From: Candidatus Dechloromonas phosphorivorans
Lineage (GTDB): Bacteria > Pseudomonadota > Gammaproteobacteria > Burkholderiales > Rhodocyclaceae
Direction: 5' to 3'
NCBI GenBank assembly: GCA_016721185.1
Contig: JADKIP010000012.1
Span: 372,001-436,000 of the forward strand
DNA length: 64,000 bases
Shown: in pieces, positions 17,596 to 26,364 of the stretch
Numbering within the stretch: position 1 is the stretch's first letter
Layout: each line of letters opens with the position of its first letter
Made by a program: the position numbers and the translations under genes
The notes under the pieces: generated by a model
The model's input: only the letters and a program-made list of their open reading frames with translations
The model's database searches: none
Told to the model about the DNA's origin: nothing

Positions 17596-18137
17596 AGCCC
17601 CTCCTTTCAAACGACCACCTTCCGCGCTTCGTGCCTCTGGGACAGGCGGACTTCCAGCGCCTGGAACACGCCGGCTACCTAAAAGGCCTTTTACAACCTT
17701 TTAAAGGTAAGGGGAGTCTGGAGACCTGGGCCAGCCAATGCATGGCGCTGCGCGACAAGTTGATCGCCCTGGCACAGGGGAAACTCTTACCTCAGGCGCG
17801 GGCCTATCCCTTCAACCTGCTTGACGTTCAACTGGCCCAGCAGAGCACTGGCGCAGGCACGACCTTTCTGCGCTGGCGCAACCTCGATCGTTCAAGCATG
17901 GGCGTCGCGCTCTGGGCATCGCTGCTCGGCCGGGCCTCGACACCGGCCACGCTGATCGACGATCTGTACGCGATGGAGTTGCAACGCATCGTCCTGAACA
18001 TGCAGATCAGCCTCACTCACAGCATGGCTCGGCAGGCACTGGAATGCGCCAGCAAGATGGCTCAGGCCGAAACAACCTACCTGCGACGTCGCCAGGGCGG
18101 CGCTGTTTCCATCACCACAAACAAGGAGTCATCATGA
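17592..18137 (+). CDS. DUF3158 ICE protein
   Basis: A 181-residue protein of the DUF3158 family, recognised by FVPLGQADFQRLEHAGYLKGLLQPFKGKG and TFLRWRNLDRSSMGVALW. It overlaps both neighbours by 4 bases and sits between TIGR03761 and SSB as in other ICEs of this class. It is presumably a DNA-processing accessory; no catalytic motif is seen. Confidence 0.85.
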   Translation: MKPLLSNDHLPRFVPLGQADFQRLEHAGYLKGLLQPFKGKGSLETWASQCMALRDKLIALAQGKLLPQARAYPFNLLDVQLAQQSTGAGTTFLRWRNLDRSSMGVALWASLLGRASTPATLIDDLYAMELQRIVLNMQISLTHSMARQALECASKMAQAETTYLRRRQGGAVSITTNKESS

Positions 18138-18511
18138 GCACGCACTTCGTCGGCGAAGGCAACATCGGTTCTGCGCCGGACTACCGAGAATTTCCCAACG
18201 GAAATGACGAACCGCGCCGGCTGCTGCGCCTGAACGTCTATTTCGACAACCCGATCCCGAAGAAGGACGGTGAATACGAAGATCGGGGCGGCTTCTGGGC
18301 CCCCGTGGAACTGTGGCACCGCGACGCCGAGCACTGGAAGACGCTGTACCAGAAAGGCATGCGCGTGCTGGTCGAAGGCCGCACGGTGCGTGATGAATGG
18401 GAAGACGCCGAGGAAAACGAGCGCGTCACCTTCAAGGTCGAGGCCCGGCGCGTGGGCATTCTGCCGTATCGGGTCGAAGCCGTGATGCTGAGTGCCAAGA
18501 CCGGCGGATAG
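18134..18511 (+). CDS. ssb: Single-stranded DNA-binding protein
   Basis: A 125-residue OB-fold protein: THFVGEGNIGSAPDYREF, RRLLRLNVYFDNP, GFWAPVELWHRDAEHWKTLYQKGMRVLVEGR, ending without the acidic tip of chromosomal SSB. AAGGAG lies 7-12 bases before the ATG. It would coat transferred or replicating single-stranded ICE DNA. It ends the TIGR03761-DUF3158-ssb operon. Confidence 0.88.
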   Translation: MSTHFVGEGNIGSAPDYREFPNGNDEPRRLLRLNVYFDNPIPKKDGEYEDRGGFWAPVELWHRDAEHWKTLYQKGMRVLVEGRTVRDEWEDAEENERVTFKVEARRVGILPYRVEAVMLSAKTGG

Positions 18512-18789
18512 TAGCAATGAGCTTGGGCGGGCGGCTGTAGCAACCGTCTCACGCCCGCCATGCACCAGCGCACTATCCCCAGGGGATAGTTCCAGGGAGT
18601 TCCAGTCGCCCTCCCGATTGGAAGCTCCCTCCCTGGTATCCCCGGCGTTGTGGCTGAGCCATGGGGAAGACCGCTTTTTCTCCGCAGAAAAACTGGGCGA
18701 CGACCTATTCCCCTTCCTTGCGGCATTCCTCCTCTGGTGCATTCATGCTTCGCTTCATCCGATGAACCGCACAATCCCAAGGAGGCTCC
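18512..18789. other. Intergenic region before topB
   Basis: This 278-base stretch holds the third 17-nt palindrome at 18573-18589 and an AAGGAGG ribosome-binding site 5 bases before the topB ATG. No gene is apparent. Confidence 0.5.
18573..18589. repeat. 17-nt palindrome, copy 3
   Basis: CTATCCCCAGGGGATAG, identical to copy 2, lies 201 bases upstream of topB. Its presence away from the cassette shows that the motif belongs to the ICE replication block and not to the cargo. Confidence 0.75.
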
Positions 18790-20805
18790 ATGCGCGTATT
18801 CCTGTGCGAGAAACCTTCTCAGGGCAAGGATATCGCCCGCGTGCTGGGCGCCACCCAGCGAGGTTCCGGCTGCTACAGCGGTGCGGGCGTCGTCGTGACC
18901 TGGTGCATCGGTCATCTGGTCGAGGCGGTGCCGCCCGAAGGCTACGATGAAGCGTACAAGCGCTGGGCCATCGAGCACCTGCCCATTCTTCCCCAGCACT
19001 GGCGTGTCGAGCCCAAGGCGGCGACGGCGGCCCAGTTCAAGATCGTCAGGCAGCTTGTCGGTCAGGCTCGCGAACTGGTGATTGCCACCGACGCTGATCG
19101 CGAAGGCGAAATGATCGCTCGCGAGATCCTCGAGCTGTGCGGCTACCGGGGTCCGATCCAACGGCTGTGGCTGTCGGCGCTCAACGATGCCTCGATCCGC
19201 AAGGCGCTGGCTGCGTTGAAGCCTTCGGCCGAGACACTGCCGCTGTATCACTCGGCCCTGGCACGCTCCCGTGCCGACTGGTTGATCGGCATGAACCTCA
19301 GTCGGTTGTATACCTTACTGGGCCGTCAGGCCGGCTATACCGGCGTGCTGTCGGTTGGTCGGGTGCAGACGCCGACACTAAAACTGGTGGCGGACCGCGA
19401 CCGGGAGATCGGCCGTTTCGTGTCCGTGCCGTTCTGGACAGTCGAAGCCACGCTGTCCCTGGCGGGGCAATCCTTCGTCGCAGTCTGGATGCCACCGAAG
19501 GCGTGCACCGACGCCGCCGGCCGCTGTCTGCAGCAACCGGTGGCCCAGCAGGCCGCCGAGCGCATGCGCGCCACCGGTCATGCCCAGGCGCTGACCGTCG
19601 AGACGGAACGCGTGCGTGAAGCTCCTCCACTACCCTTCGACCTGGGCACGCTGCAGGAGGTGTGTTCCAGGCAGTTGGGGCTGGACGTCCAGGAAACGCT
19701 GGACATCGCCCAGTCCCTGTATGAGACACACAAGGCAACGACCTATCCACGCTCGGATTCAGGCTACCTGCCGGTGAGCATGCTGGCAGAGGTGTCGGCT
19801 GTGCTAAACAGCCTGGTCCAGACCGATCCCGGCCTGCGCCCCCTGATCGAACGCCTGGACCGTCAGCAACGCTCTCGCGCCTGGAACGACGCGAAGGTGA
19901 CGGCGCACCACGGCATCATTCCCACGCTGGAACCGGTACGGCTCTCGGCCATGAACGACAAGGAAGTGGCCGTCTATCGGCTGATCCGCGCGCACTACCT
20001 GGCGCAGTTTCTACCGCACCACGAGTTTGACCGAACCGTGGCGCAACTCACCTGCGGCGAACAGACCCTGCAGGGAGTCGGCAAACAGATCGTGGTCGCT
20101 GGTTGGCGCCAAGTGCTGAAGATGCCGGATGCGGATGACAGCGATCACGACGACGCAACGCGCAACCAGGTGCTACCGCCCCTACAGGCCGGTCTGTCCT
20201 GCCCGGTTGGCAGTGTGGAGGTCAAGGCACAGAAAACGCTGCCGCCCAAGCCTTACACCCAGGGCGAGCTGGTCAAGGCAATGAAAGGCGTCGCCAAACT
20301 CGTCACCAATCCGCAGCTGAAGCAGAAGCTCAAGGAGACGACGGGTATCGGGACCGAAGCGACGCGAGCCGGCATCATCGGTGGCCTGCTGGCCCGCGGC
20401 TATCTGGTCAAGAAGGGCCGCACCATCCGGACCACGGAAGCTGCCTTCACGCTGATCGACACCGTGCCGGCGGCGATTGCCGATCCGGGTACGACGGCAG
20501 TCTGGGAACAGGCGCTCGACATGATCGAGGCCGGCCAGATGACGCTGGAAACCTTCATCGACAAGCAATCAGCCTGGGTCGCACAGCTCATACAGCAATA
20601 CCGTGGCACGACACTATTCATCAAGCTGCCGCCTTCCCCACCTTGCCCGCAATGCGGAGGTTCGATGCGGGAACGTACCGGAAAGAGTGGCGCCTTCTGG
20701 TCCTGCGTCCGCTACCCGGACTGCAAAGGCTCGCTGCCGATCGAGAGTGCAGCCAGCCAACGAGGTGCGCCACGCAAACGACGCGCTTCACCCAAGGCGT
20801 TCTGA
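18790..20805 (+). CDS. topB: DNA topoisomerase III
   Basis: A 671-residue type IA topoisomerase. The Toprim domain starts at MRVFLCEKPSQGKDIARVLG and includes the metal-binding ATDADREGEMIAREIL. The catalytic tyrosine is Y319 in the motif TTYPRSDSGYLP. A four-cysteine zinc ribbon (CPQCGGSMRER, then FWSCVRYPDCKG) closes the protein. TopB genes are hallmarks of PFGI-1-class ICEs and act on single-stranded or catenated DNA during replication and transfer. The gene is intact. Confidence 0.95.
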   Translation: MRVFLCEKPSQGKDIARVLGATQRGSGCYSGAGVVVTWCIGHLVEAVPPEGYDEAYKRWAIEHLPILPQHWRVEPKAATAAQFKIVRQLVGQARELVIATDADREGEMIAREILELCGYRGPIQRLWLSALNDASIRKALAALKPSAETLPLYHSALARSRADWLIGMNLSRLYTLLGRQAGYTGVLSVGRVQTPTLKLVADRDREIGRFVSVPFWTVEATLSLAGQSFVAVWMPPKACTDAAGRCLQQPVAQQAAERMRATGHAQALTVETERVREAPPLPFDLGTLQEVCSRQLGLDVQETLDIAQSLYETHKATTYPRSDSGYLPVSMLAEVSAVLNSLVQTDPGLRPLIERLDRQQRSRAWNDAKVTAHHGIIPTLEPVRLSAMNDKEVAVYRLIRAHYLAQFLPHHEFDRTVAQLTCGEQTLQGVGKQIVVAGWRQVLKMPDADDSDHDDATRNQVLPPLQAGLSCPVGSVEVKAQKTLPPKPYTQGELVKAMKGVAKLVTNPQLKQKLKETTGIGTEATRAGIIGGLLARGYLVKKGRTIRTTEAAFTLIDTVPAAIADPGTTAVWEQALDMIEAGQMTLETFIDKQSAWVAQLIQQYRGTTLFIKLPPSPPCPQCGGSMRERTGKSGAFWSCVRYPDCKGSLPIESAASQRGAPRKRRASPKAF

Positions 20806-21001
20806 CGAATCTCTTCGCCACGCCAGCCGGCTCCGGCGGCGGGGCCATCGCCCGCCCCTGCGGGCTTGCCCAGCACACGCTACCTTCTGCAACGGTGTGC
20901 GCCTCGGGGTCCAGCTTGGACTGCCAGGAGAGAAGGCCATTGCTTCGCCAGCCACGCCCGGTAGGTGGCGTTCTGATCGCTTGTTCCCGTCGATAACGAG
21001 G

Positions 21002-21051
21002 GGTCTCCTGACGGCATCAGGCAATGGGTTGCCCCGTGCCGTCAGGAGACC
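21002..21051. repeat. 15-bp inverted repeat with 20-nt loop
   Basis: GGTCTCCTGACGGCA at 21002-21016 pairs perfectly with its complement at 21037-21051. There is no T-tract, so it does not look like a simple terminator. It may be a recombination or protein-binding site. Confidence 0.65.
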
Positions 21052-21267
21052 TCTTGGGTCAACGGTATTCGCTGCCGGTGCCCGCCGGCGGAACAACGGG
21101 CTCCCTTTGTGCGCGGATGTGTGCCGAAGGATATCGACCCCAGCCACGACACGGGTCGGGTGCGATCGCTGGTGCAGCATGCGGCTTTGACGACAGCCGG
21201 AACTGCCTCAGCCCACGGGTGGTGTTTTTTTCTTCAGCCGAAGGTCAATGGCCTTCGGTTTGTTATC

Positions 21268-21308
21268 CGCCATTCAGCAGAAAGATGTCCCGTCTCCGCT
21301 GAATGGCG
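21268..21308. repeat. 11-bp inverted repeat upstream of the recombinase
   Basis: CGCCATTCAGC at 21268-21278 pairs perfectly with 21298-21308 around a 19-nt loop, 69 bases before the recombinase start. It may be a regulatory or recombination site. Confidence 0.55.
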
Positions 21309-21377
21309 CACAAGCAGGGCTCGGCGAAGCGCCAGGAATCGTATCTTTCGTCGTTTTGACCAACGACAAGGGAAACG

Positions 21378-22286
21378 ATGATGGATCTACAGCGCGTCTG
21401 CGAACAATTCCTCAACCACTGCAGTTCGGCAATCAGCTTGTCGGAACACACTTTGCGAGCCTACACCGGGGATCTGAAGCACGCACAGAAGTTCATGGGC
21501 CAACAGTCAGAACTGACGAGCATCAAGAAGGAGCGCTTGCGTCGGTATATTGGAACCATGCGGAATGAGCAGAAGCTCAAGGAAAGCACGATCAAGCGGA
21601 GGGTAGCCTGCCTGAAACTGCTGTTCAAATGGGCTCGCCAGGAGTCCATGCTCAAGACGAATCCGTTTGACACACTCAATGAACGAATTCGTTTGCCGAA
21701 GCGCCTGCCAAGAGCCATCGACAGTGCGGATGCCCGCAAATTAAGAAAGACGGCAACCGCACCAAGTGGCGAGAATGGCTTCGACGCTCATTGCAAGAAA
21801 GCGGCCATCAGCCTGCTGTTAGAGACCGGTATCAGAGTCGGAGAACTATCCAGCATACAGCTCGAGGATGTGTCCCTGGCCGACAGGTGCATAAAAATCC
21901 ACGGCAAAGGAAACCGACAACGCTTTGTTTACCTTCTATCCCCCGCCACCTTCGAAACCGTCTCAAGCTTTCTTGCCAAACGTAAGCACGTTGACTCACA
22001 AAGCTCGAAATTGCTAGTGAACGAAGATGGAAAACAGCTGACTCCACCATTGGTCAGACAGGCGTTGCGCGAATTGGGCGAGTCAGCGGGGATTGCACGG
22101 CATATCACTCCGCACATGCTGCGGCATACGTGTGCAACTCAATGGTTGGAGAACGGGCTGGACATTCGTTACGTGCAAAAACTCCTCGGCCATCACAGCA
22201 TCTCCACGACAGAAATCTACACGCACGTATCCGACCAGAGCCTGAGAGAGGCCTTGTCGCGGGCAAATGGAGGGCGCCAACGATAA
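21378..22286 (+). CDS. Tyrosine recombinase
   Basis: A 302-residue XerC/D-like recombinase. The N-terminal SAM-like core-binding domain covers about residues 1-90. The catalytic set is complete: R153 in ETGIRVGEL, Lys in HGKGNRQRFVYL, H246 and R249 in HMLRH, H272 in LGHHS and Y281 in IYTHV. An in-frame ATG three bases further in is an alternative start. It lacks the arm-binding domain of phage integrases. Its stop codon lies inside one copy of a perfect 19-bp inverted repeat whose partner is 3.7 kb away, which suggests that its substrate is the segment just downstream. Confidence 0.9.
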   Translation: MMDLQRVCEQFLNHCSSAISLSEHTLRAYTGDLKHAQKFMGQQSELTSIKKERLRRYIGTMRNEQKLKESTIKRRVACLKLLFKWARQESMLKTNPFDTLNERIRLPKRLPRAIDSADARKLRKTATAPSGENGFDAHCKKAAISLLLETGIRVGELSSIQLEDVSLADRCIKIHGKGNRQRFVYLLSPATFETVSSFLAKRKHVDSQSSKLLVNEDGKQLTPPLVRQALRELGESAGIARHITPHMLRHTCATQWLENGLDIRYVQKLLGHHSISTTEIYTHVSDQSLREALSRANGGRQR

Positions 22287-22297
22287 CTAGGAATTAT
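22279..22297 (+). repeat. 19-bp inverted repeat, left arm
   Basis: AACGATAACTAGGAATTAT overlaps the recombinase stop codon and supplies the AGGA and the first two bases of the ATG for the ATPase gene. Its exact inverse is at 25966-25984. The core ATAACT-AGG-AATTAT is itself an imperfect palindrome, as in tyrosine-recombinase core sites. Confidence 0.85.
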
Positions 22298-24716
22298 GAG
22301 CGGGGATCTCTTGCCATCCGCTGGCAGCTCCTACTTCAAATCAGAGCGCTCTTGGCCGTTCCTGCTTCGACGGCAAGAACTGGCGGAGTGCCTGCGATTC
22401 CTTCAGGACTCAACGCCGCCTGGACCTCGACTCCTCCGAGTTGAAGGCCCGTCAGGCGCTGGCAAGAGCTTTTTCGTCAAGGAGCTACTGGCGCAGTACG
22501 CGGCCATGCTGGCCGACGGGGCTTTGGTGTACGTCGATGTGCCGCCGTCGGATCTCGAGGCATCCGAGATCTTTCGAAGGATCGAGATGCTACTGGAAAC
22601 TCCCAGAACTGCAGACCGCAGTTCGCCGACCTTCGTTTCTAAAAAGCTCTCTGTGCAGTGGCAATCGAAGAAACGCTCGACTACTGGTCCTAGGGCCGCA
22701 TACCTCTACCGCGTTTTCCGTGATTTGCTGGTGCTTATCCCTGTGGCCGGCCACATCGCGAAAGCATTGCTGCCGGCGGCCTTGCCGCAAACCGCTTGCG
22801 CTTCCGATCCCGCCGCTGCCTTCCGCATGCTCGTTGCCCTGTCCAAGTCGCGACCCATCGTCATTGCCTTAGACAATCTCCAGTTCCTGCCCGAATCGCT
22901 CTTGGAAATCCTGGACAACGAGCTTCACGGCTACGGCGAGCAACTGCGCCTTATCACCATAGAGCGCACTATTGGAAGTCGTCGACTCAATTGGACTCCG
23001 GCGATTCAAAACCTGGTCGAGAAACGCATCGAGGTCGGCGCGATATCGGTGGACGACCTCCTCATCCTCATCCGGCAGGTGCTGCCGGATGAAGCGAACC
23101 CAGCCGAACTTGCAGCCACGGTGCATAGGCGTTGCGACGGCAATCTCAAGGCTGCGTGGTACCAGTTGAAGCTTGCTGCAGAGCGCAGCGCCGAAGGACT
23201 CGCAGAAAGGCAGCCTGATTCGTATCAAGATGTCATCCAGTCATTGCGCCCTGCTGATCAGATGGTTCTACGGCTCATCGTTCTGTTGCTGGGAGGCCTT
23301 ACGCTGTCTAGCATTCTGGCGCTGCTCAAGGCCTCACAGTTCGGTATGAGGCCAGAGAGCGCAGCTGCGGCGATTACCGACCTCACTGCACTCGGATTGT
23401 TGATCATCAATGGAGACAGGAGAGATCGCATCAAGGTGGAACATGAAATCGTGTCCACCGTGGTGACAGCGATGACGCCTGAGGAGGAAAGGCTTGAACT
23501 GCGCGCGCACCTCGTGCAGGCTCTTAGCGACGTTCTCGGCGACCCGGTGGCCAACGAGCGCGACGATGCCTTGTACGACCGACTACTTGGCATCGTGCAC
23601 GAACAGGAAGTGCGGGCAAGTGCGTCGTTGCAGTCTCACTTGGTCGACTTCATCTACCTCCAGCACAGTCGAGAGCGATTCAGCTACCTGTGCGGCCTGT
23701 ATCGGGACTCAGTCTGCTGGAATGTCGTGGACCTGCTACCGCCGGATTGCGTTCGCATCTTGCTCGACTCGATTCAGAAATGTTCGCTCTTCGGTTTTGG
23801 ACTCGTAGCTGCTCAGCGCCTGCAGCACGACTCGCGCTATCGAAAGCTGGCAGCGCTCTATTCGGCAAAGTTTCTGGTTCAGCTGTTCAGATATGAAGAT
23901 GCTGCACGCGCACTCGCGGAAGCCGAGCCATCGAAGGAAAGGGATGCTGTCGAGTTCAACATCTTGATCAACCTCTGTGACGACGCCAAAGCAGCCAGCG
24001 TCGTCAACCGGATCTACCGCACTTTGGACCGGCGATCGCAGACCAGCGAATATGAACTCGTCGTGTTGCGCAACTCTGGGCACTTGTTTCCCGCAACCAC
24101 GTCGCGCAAGATTCTTGATGCGGCCATTCGCGGCTTCGGCATGCTTGGGAATCAGTTTGGGATTGCGACGTGCATCAACAATCTTGGCATCGTGGAGCTC
24201 ACGGACGGTGATCAAGCCGCGGCAAAGAGGCATTTCGAGGTGGCTCATCGAATGCTGCTGCAATTGGATTCACGCGAGGCCTACCAGCCACTCGTCAATT
24301 TGAGTATTGTTGCAGCGATGGAAGGGGACTATGTGCTCGCCGAGACGCTCGCCAAGGACGCTCGCCGTTTCGCACCTCCATCGCTAGCCATGGACCAGGT
24401 CATGCTTGACTTCAACGACGCGGTGCTGGCGCTGGCAACGGGCCAGATGCAATCTGAAGCAGCCCTTGATGTTTTCCATCACCTTTATCAGGAAGCGGCC
24501 AAGACCAGAGATATGCGGTTCATCCAGGTGGTCGCATGGTTTACCGCGTCGATCGAATCCCAGTTGTCGTCGACGCGAACGGTGGAATATGCAGAAAATA
24601 TAATCGACAAGGTGCTTTCTCGGTCCACAGCCGGCATCGAGGTCATGATTTCCGTCAAGCTGAATGGTGTCGAGATGAAGGCTCCTCTCGTACTTTCGCC
24701 ACATTGGCGGTACTAA
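22296..24716 (+). CDS. STAND/AAA-like ATPase with C-terminal TPR-like repeats
   Basis: An 806-residue protein. Walker A is GPSGAGKS at residues 51-58 and Walker B is PIVIALDNLQ with D193. The central region is an alpha-helical winged-helix/arm type, and the C-terminal half is helical-repeat rich, including a TPR-like FGIATCINNLGIVELTDGDQ. This is the layout of STAND NTPases (regulators and immune sensors). It starts inside the left 19-bp repeat, 10 bases after the recombinase gene, and converges on the SHMT-like gene with only two bases between the stops. The effector or target is not evident; there is no DNA-binding or nuclease domain I can recognise. Confidence 0.75.
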   Translation: MSGDLLPSAGSSYFKSERSWPFLLRRQELAECLRFLQDSTPPGPRLLRVEGPSGAGKSFFVKELLAQYAAMLADGALVYVDVPPSDLEASEIFRRIEMLLETPRTADRSSPTFVSKKLSVQWQSKKRSTTGPRAAYLYRVFRDLLVLIPVAGHIAKALLPAALPQTACASDPAAAFRMLVALSKSRPIVIALDNLQFLPESLLEILDNELHGYGEQLRLITIERTIGSRRLNWTPAIQNLVEKRIEVGAISVDDLLILIRQVLPDEANPAELAATVHRRCDGNLKAAWYQLKLAAERSAEGLAERQPDSYQDVIQSLRPADQMVLRLIVLLLGGLTLSSILALLKASQFGMRPESAAAAITDLTALGLLIINGDRRDRIKVEHEIVSTVVTAMTPEEERLELRAHLVQALSDVLGDPVANERDDALYDRLLGIVHEQEVRASASLQSHLVDFIYLQHSRERFSYLCGLYRDSVCWNVVDLLPPDCVRILLDSIQKCSLFGFGLVAAQRLQHDSRYRKLAALYSAKFLVQLFRYEDAARALAEAEPSKERDAVEFNILINLCDDAKAASVVNRIYRTLDRRSQTSEYELVVLRNSGHLFPATTSRKILDAAIRGFGMLGNQFGIATCINNLGIVELTDGDQAAAKRHFEVAHRMLLQLDSREAYQPLVNLSIVAAMEGDYVLAETLAKDARRFAPPSLAMDQVMLDFNDAVLALATGQMQSEAALDVFHHLYQEAAKTRDMRFIQVVAWFTASIESQLSSTRTVEYAENIIDKVLSRSTAGIEVMISVKLNGVEMKAPLVLSPHWRY

Positions 24717-24718
24717 GG

Positions 24719-25951
24719 CTACTCCGTGAGCCAGCGGTTATCCCTGTGGTACTTGCCGACCAAGTGATCGATCACCTCCCGTGAGTAGAGATTGCCTCGC
24801 AGCACTCGGGCAATCCATCGGGCGAGCTCAGCAGTGTCACCATGCTCGTAGCCAAGGATTGCTAAGTTGGTCGTTCCCACTCGGATCCCCGAAGTCTCTG
24901 ACGGGGAGCGCTTGTCATTGGGAATGAGGTTCTTGTTCACGAGAACCCCCGCATCCTCCAGGCAGCGCTCGACTTCTGCTCCACTTCGCTCTGTCAGCTC
25001 GACCAGGAGAATGTGGCAGTCAGTCCCGCCAGTAGTCAGCCGGAGCCCCTCCTCGCGAAAGACTGCCGCCATCACGTGTGCTTGGTTCACGATGCCCTGC
25101 GCATGTGCAACGATGTCTCGCTGATTCCATTCGAGAAGTGCTGCGAACTTACCAAGCATACCGTTCTCGTTCGCACCGCCTTGGCTTGTCGGGAAGACTG
25201 ACGAGTGCACCGCCTTCTGTAACTGCTCTCGATACACCAGGACGCCGCCATTGGGGCCTCGGAGGTTCTTGACCGTATTGAAGGAGACAAAGTCACTGTG
25301 TGGGAAAGGCGACTGATGAACTCCAGCCGCAATAAACGTTGCCGTGTGAGAGACGTCTGCATGAAGGTATGCGCCACTTTCGCGGGCGATGTCGCCGCAG
25401 AGCGAGAAGTCGATCTGCCGAGGAAGTGCGCTCCCCCCGACGATGATCAGCCTGGGCCTGTGCTCGAGTGCGAGTTGGCGAAGCTGTTGGTAGTCTGGAA
25501 GACCTTCCGCTGTCAGGCCAAAGTTCAAGGTCCGGTTTCGTCGGCCGATGAGTACCGTGTGAGAGATGTGTCCGCCATCGCGCGGATTCATGCACAGGAC
25601 AACATCGTCTTGCTTCAGGACCGCGTTGAATGCCATCTGATTGGCCTGGCTACCTGAATGTGGCTGCAGCGTCGCACGGTAGCCACGGGGGTTGCCGAAC
25701 AGCCCAAGCACAAGCGCCTCCCCCTCGACTTCGACCAGATCCATGGCCGTTGAACCTGGAAGATAACGCGCGCCGGGCATGCCTTCCGCCGGAAGGACCA
25801 TCGATGGCTCGGCTAGTGCCCGCAGGACCGAAGCGAATGGATAGCTGGCACTCGCGATGAGGTGAACGCATCCGCCCAAGATGCCCCACTGCAGGTCGGT
25901 GATCTCTTGAATCCTCTGGAGTCGGCCGTCAAATTTTGAGAGATATCGCAT
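24719..25951 (-). CDS. SHMT-like PLP-dependent enzyme
   Basis: A 410-residue fold-type I PLP enzyme closest to serine hydroxymethyltransferase. Characteristic blocks are PHSGSQANQMAFNAVL, the aspartate/histidine pair in LHADVSHTATFIA (D199, H202), the Schiff-base lysine K228 in NTVKNLRGPNGG, FPTSQGGANENGM and TGGTDCHILLVEL. It is shorter than housekeeping GlyA (about 415-420) and diverges in the flanks, for example NTVK where GlyA has THK. An amino-acid or nucleotide-linked C1 transfer or aldol reaction is plausible; the substrate is unknown. It reads toward the ATPase gene and has the right 19-bp repeat 15 bases upstream of its start. Confidence 0.82.
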   Translation of the reverse strand: MRYLSKFDGRLQRIQEITDLQWGILGGCVHLIASASYPFASVLRALAEPSMVLPAEGMPGARYLPGSTAMDLVEVEGEALVLGLFGNPRGYRATLQPHSGSQANQMAFNAVLKQDDVVLCMNPRDGGHISHTVLIGRRNRTLNFGLTAEGLPDYQQLRQLALEHRPRLIIVGGSALPRQIDFSLCGDIARESGAYLHADVSHTATFIAAGVHQSPFPHSDFVSFNTVKNLRGPNGGVLVYREQLQKAVHSSVFPTSQGGANENGMLGKFAALLEWNQRDIVAHAQGIVNQAHVMAAVFREEGLRLTTGGTDCHILLVELTERSGAEVERCLEDAGVLVNKNLIPNDKRSPSETSGIRVGTTNLAILGYEHGDTAELARWIARVLRGNLYSREVIDHLVGKYHRDNRWLTE

Positions 25952-25965
25952 CGATTCCGGCTCCG

Positions 25966-25984
25966 ATAATTCCTAGTTATCGTT
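25966..25984 (-). repeat. 19-bp inverted repeat, right arm
   Basis: The exact inverse of the sequence at 22279-22297, just upstream of the minus-strand SHMT-like gene. Both enclosed genes therefore begin directly after the same site, reading inward. Confidence 0.85.
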
Positions 25985-26364
25985 TATATGCAAACATGTT
26001 AGCAGGAAACCCCGCTTTGCTTGACGTAGACACAGCTTGAGCGTCCTGCCGGCGAGGCAACTGAGTCACTTCCACTCATCCCCAAGAGCTTACCTAAAGT
26101 GGCCAGTGTCCAGTCCGTTTTTCCCATAGCGAATTCCCAGCCTCCCTTCCATCCTCAGGCCATGCGCTGCTGAGCCTTCAGCACCATGCCCTGACAGCTC
26201 CGATCTTCAAGGCTGTAACGCGCTTGTCGCGTTGATCGAACCAGTCCGCTTCGCATCGACTGTGCGGACGCTCGCCACGCTGGCGATGATGCACTTTCAA
26301 CACCACCCGACGGGACATCGATTCCCCCGGGATGCGTGCTCCCGAATTACCCGAGGAGTAGCGC
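25985..26364. other. Non-coding leader before the 26365 gene
   Basis: This 380-base stretch between the recombinase cassette and the next ICE gene contains a structured RNA candidate (26168-26233) and a GAGGAG ribosome-binding site before 26365. I see no gene in it. Confidence 0.5.
26168..26233 (+). ncRNA. Structured leader RNA, type 1, copy A
   Basis: Hairpin 1 is GCTGA/TCAGC (26169-26182). Two bases later comes CATGCCC (26185-26191), then two bases, then a 6-bp stem ACAGCT/GGCTGT with an 11-nt loop CCGATCTTCAA (26194-26216). A third hairpin AACGCG/CGCGTT follows directly (26217-26233). The same order and spacing recur at 28361 and 32872 with different but still paired stem bases. It lies about 130 bases upstream of the 26365 gene. 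It may belong to a known family such as the radC motif, which I cannot test here. Confidence 0.65.

Larger units (their letters stand above)
20806..21377. other. Long non-coding stretch with two large inverted repeats
   Basis: This 572-base interval between topB and the tyrosine recombinase has no convincing gene on either strand. It holds two strong inverted repeats, listed separately, and a short hairpin CCGAAGG/CCTTCGG near 21239-21257. It may contain the left end of the recombinase cassette. Confidence 0.45.

Noticed and set aside
21002..21051. Rho-independent terminator for topB
   Set aside because: The stem is long and perfect but lies about 200 bases after topB and has no T-run on either strand.
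20788..21180. Possible coding frames in the gap after topB
   Set aside because: Short Arg/Pro-rich frames in several phases with no start signals or family match; they run through the inverted repeats.
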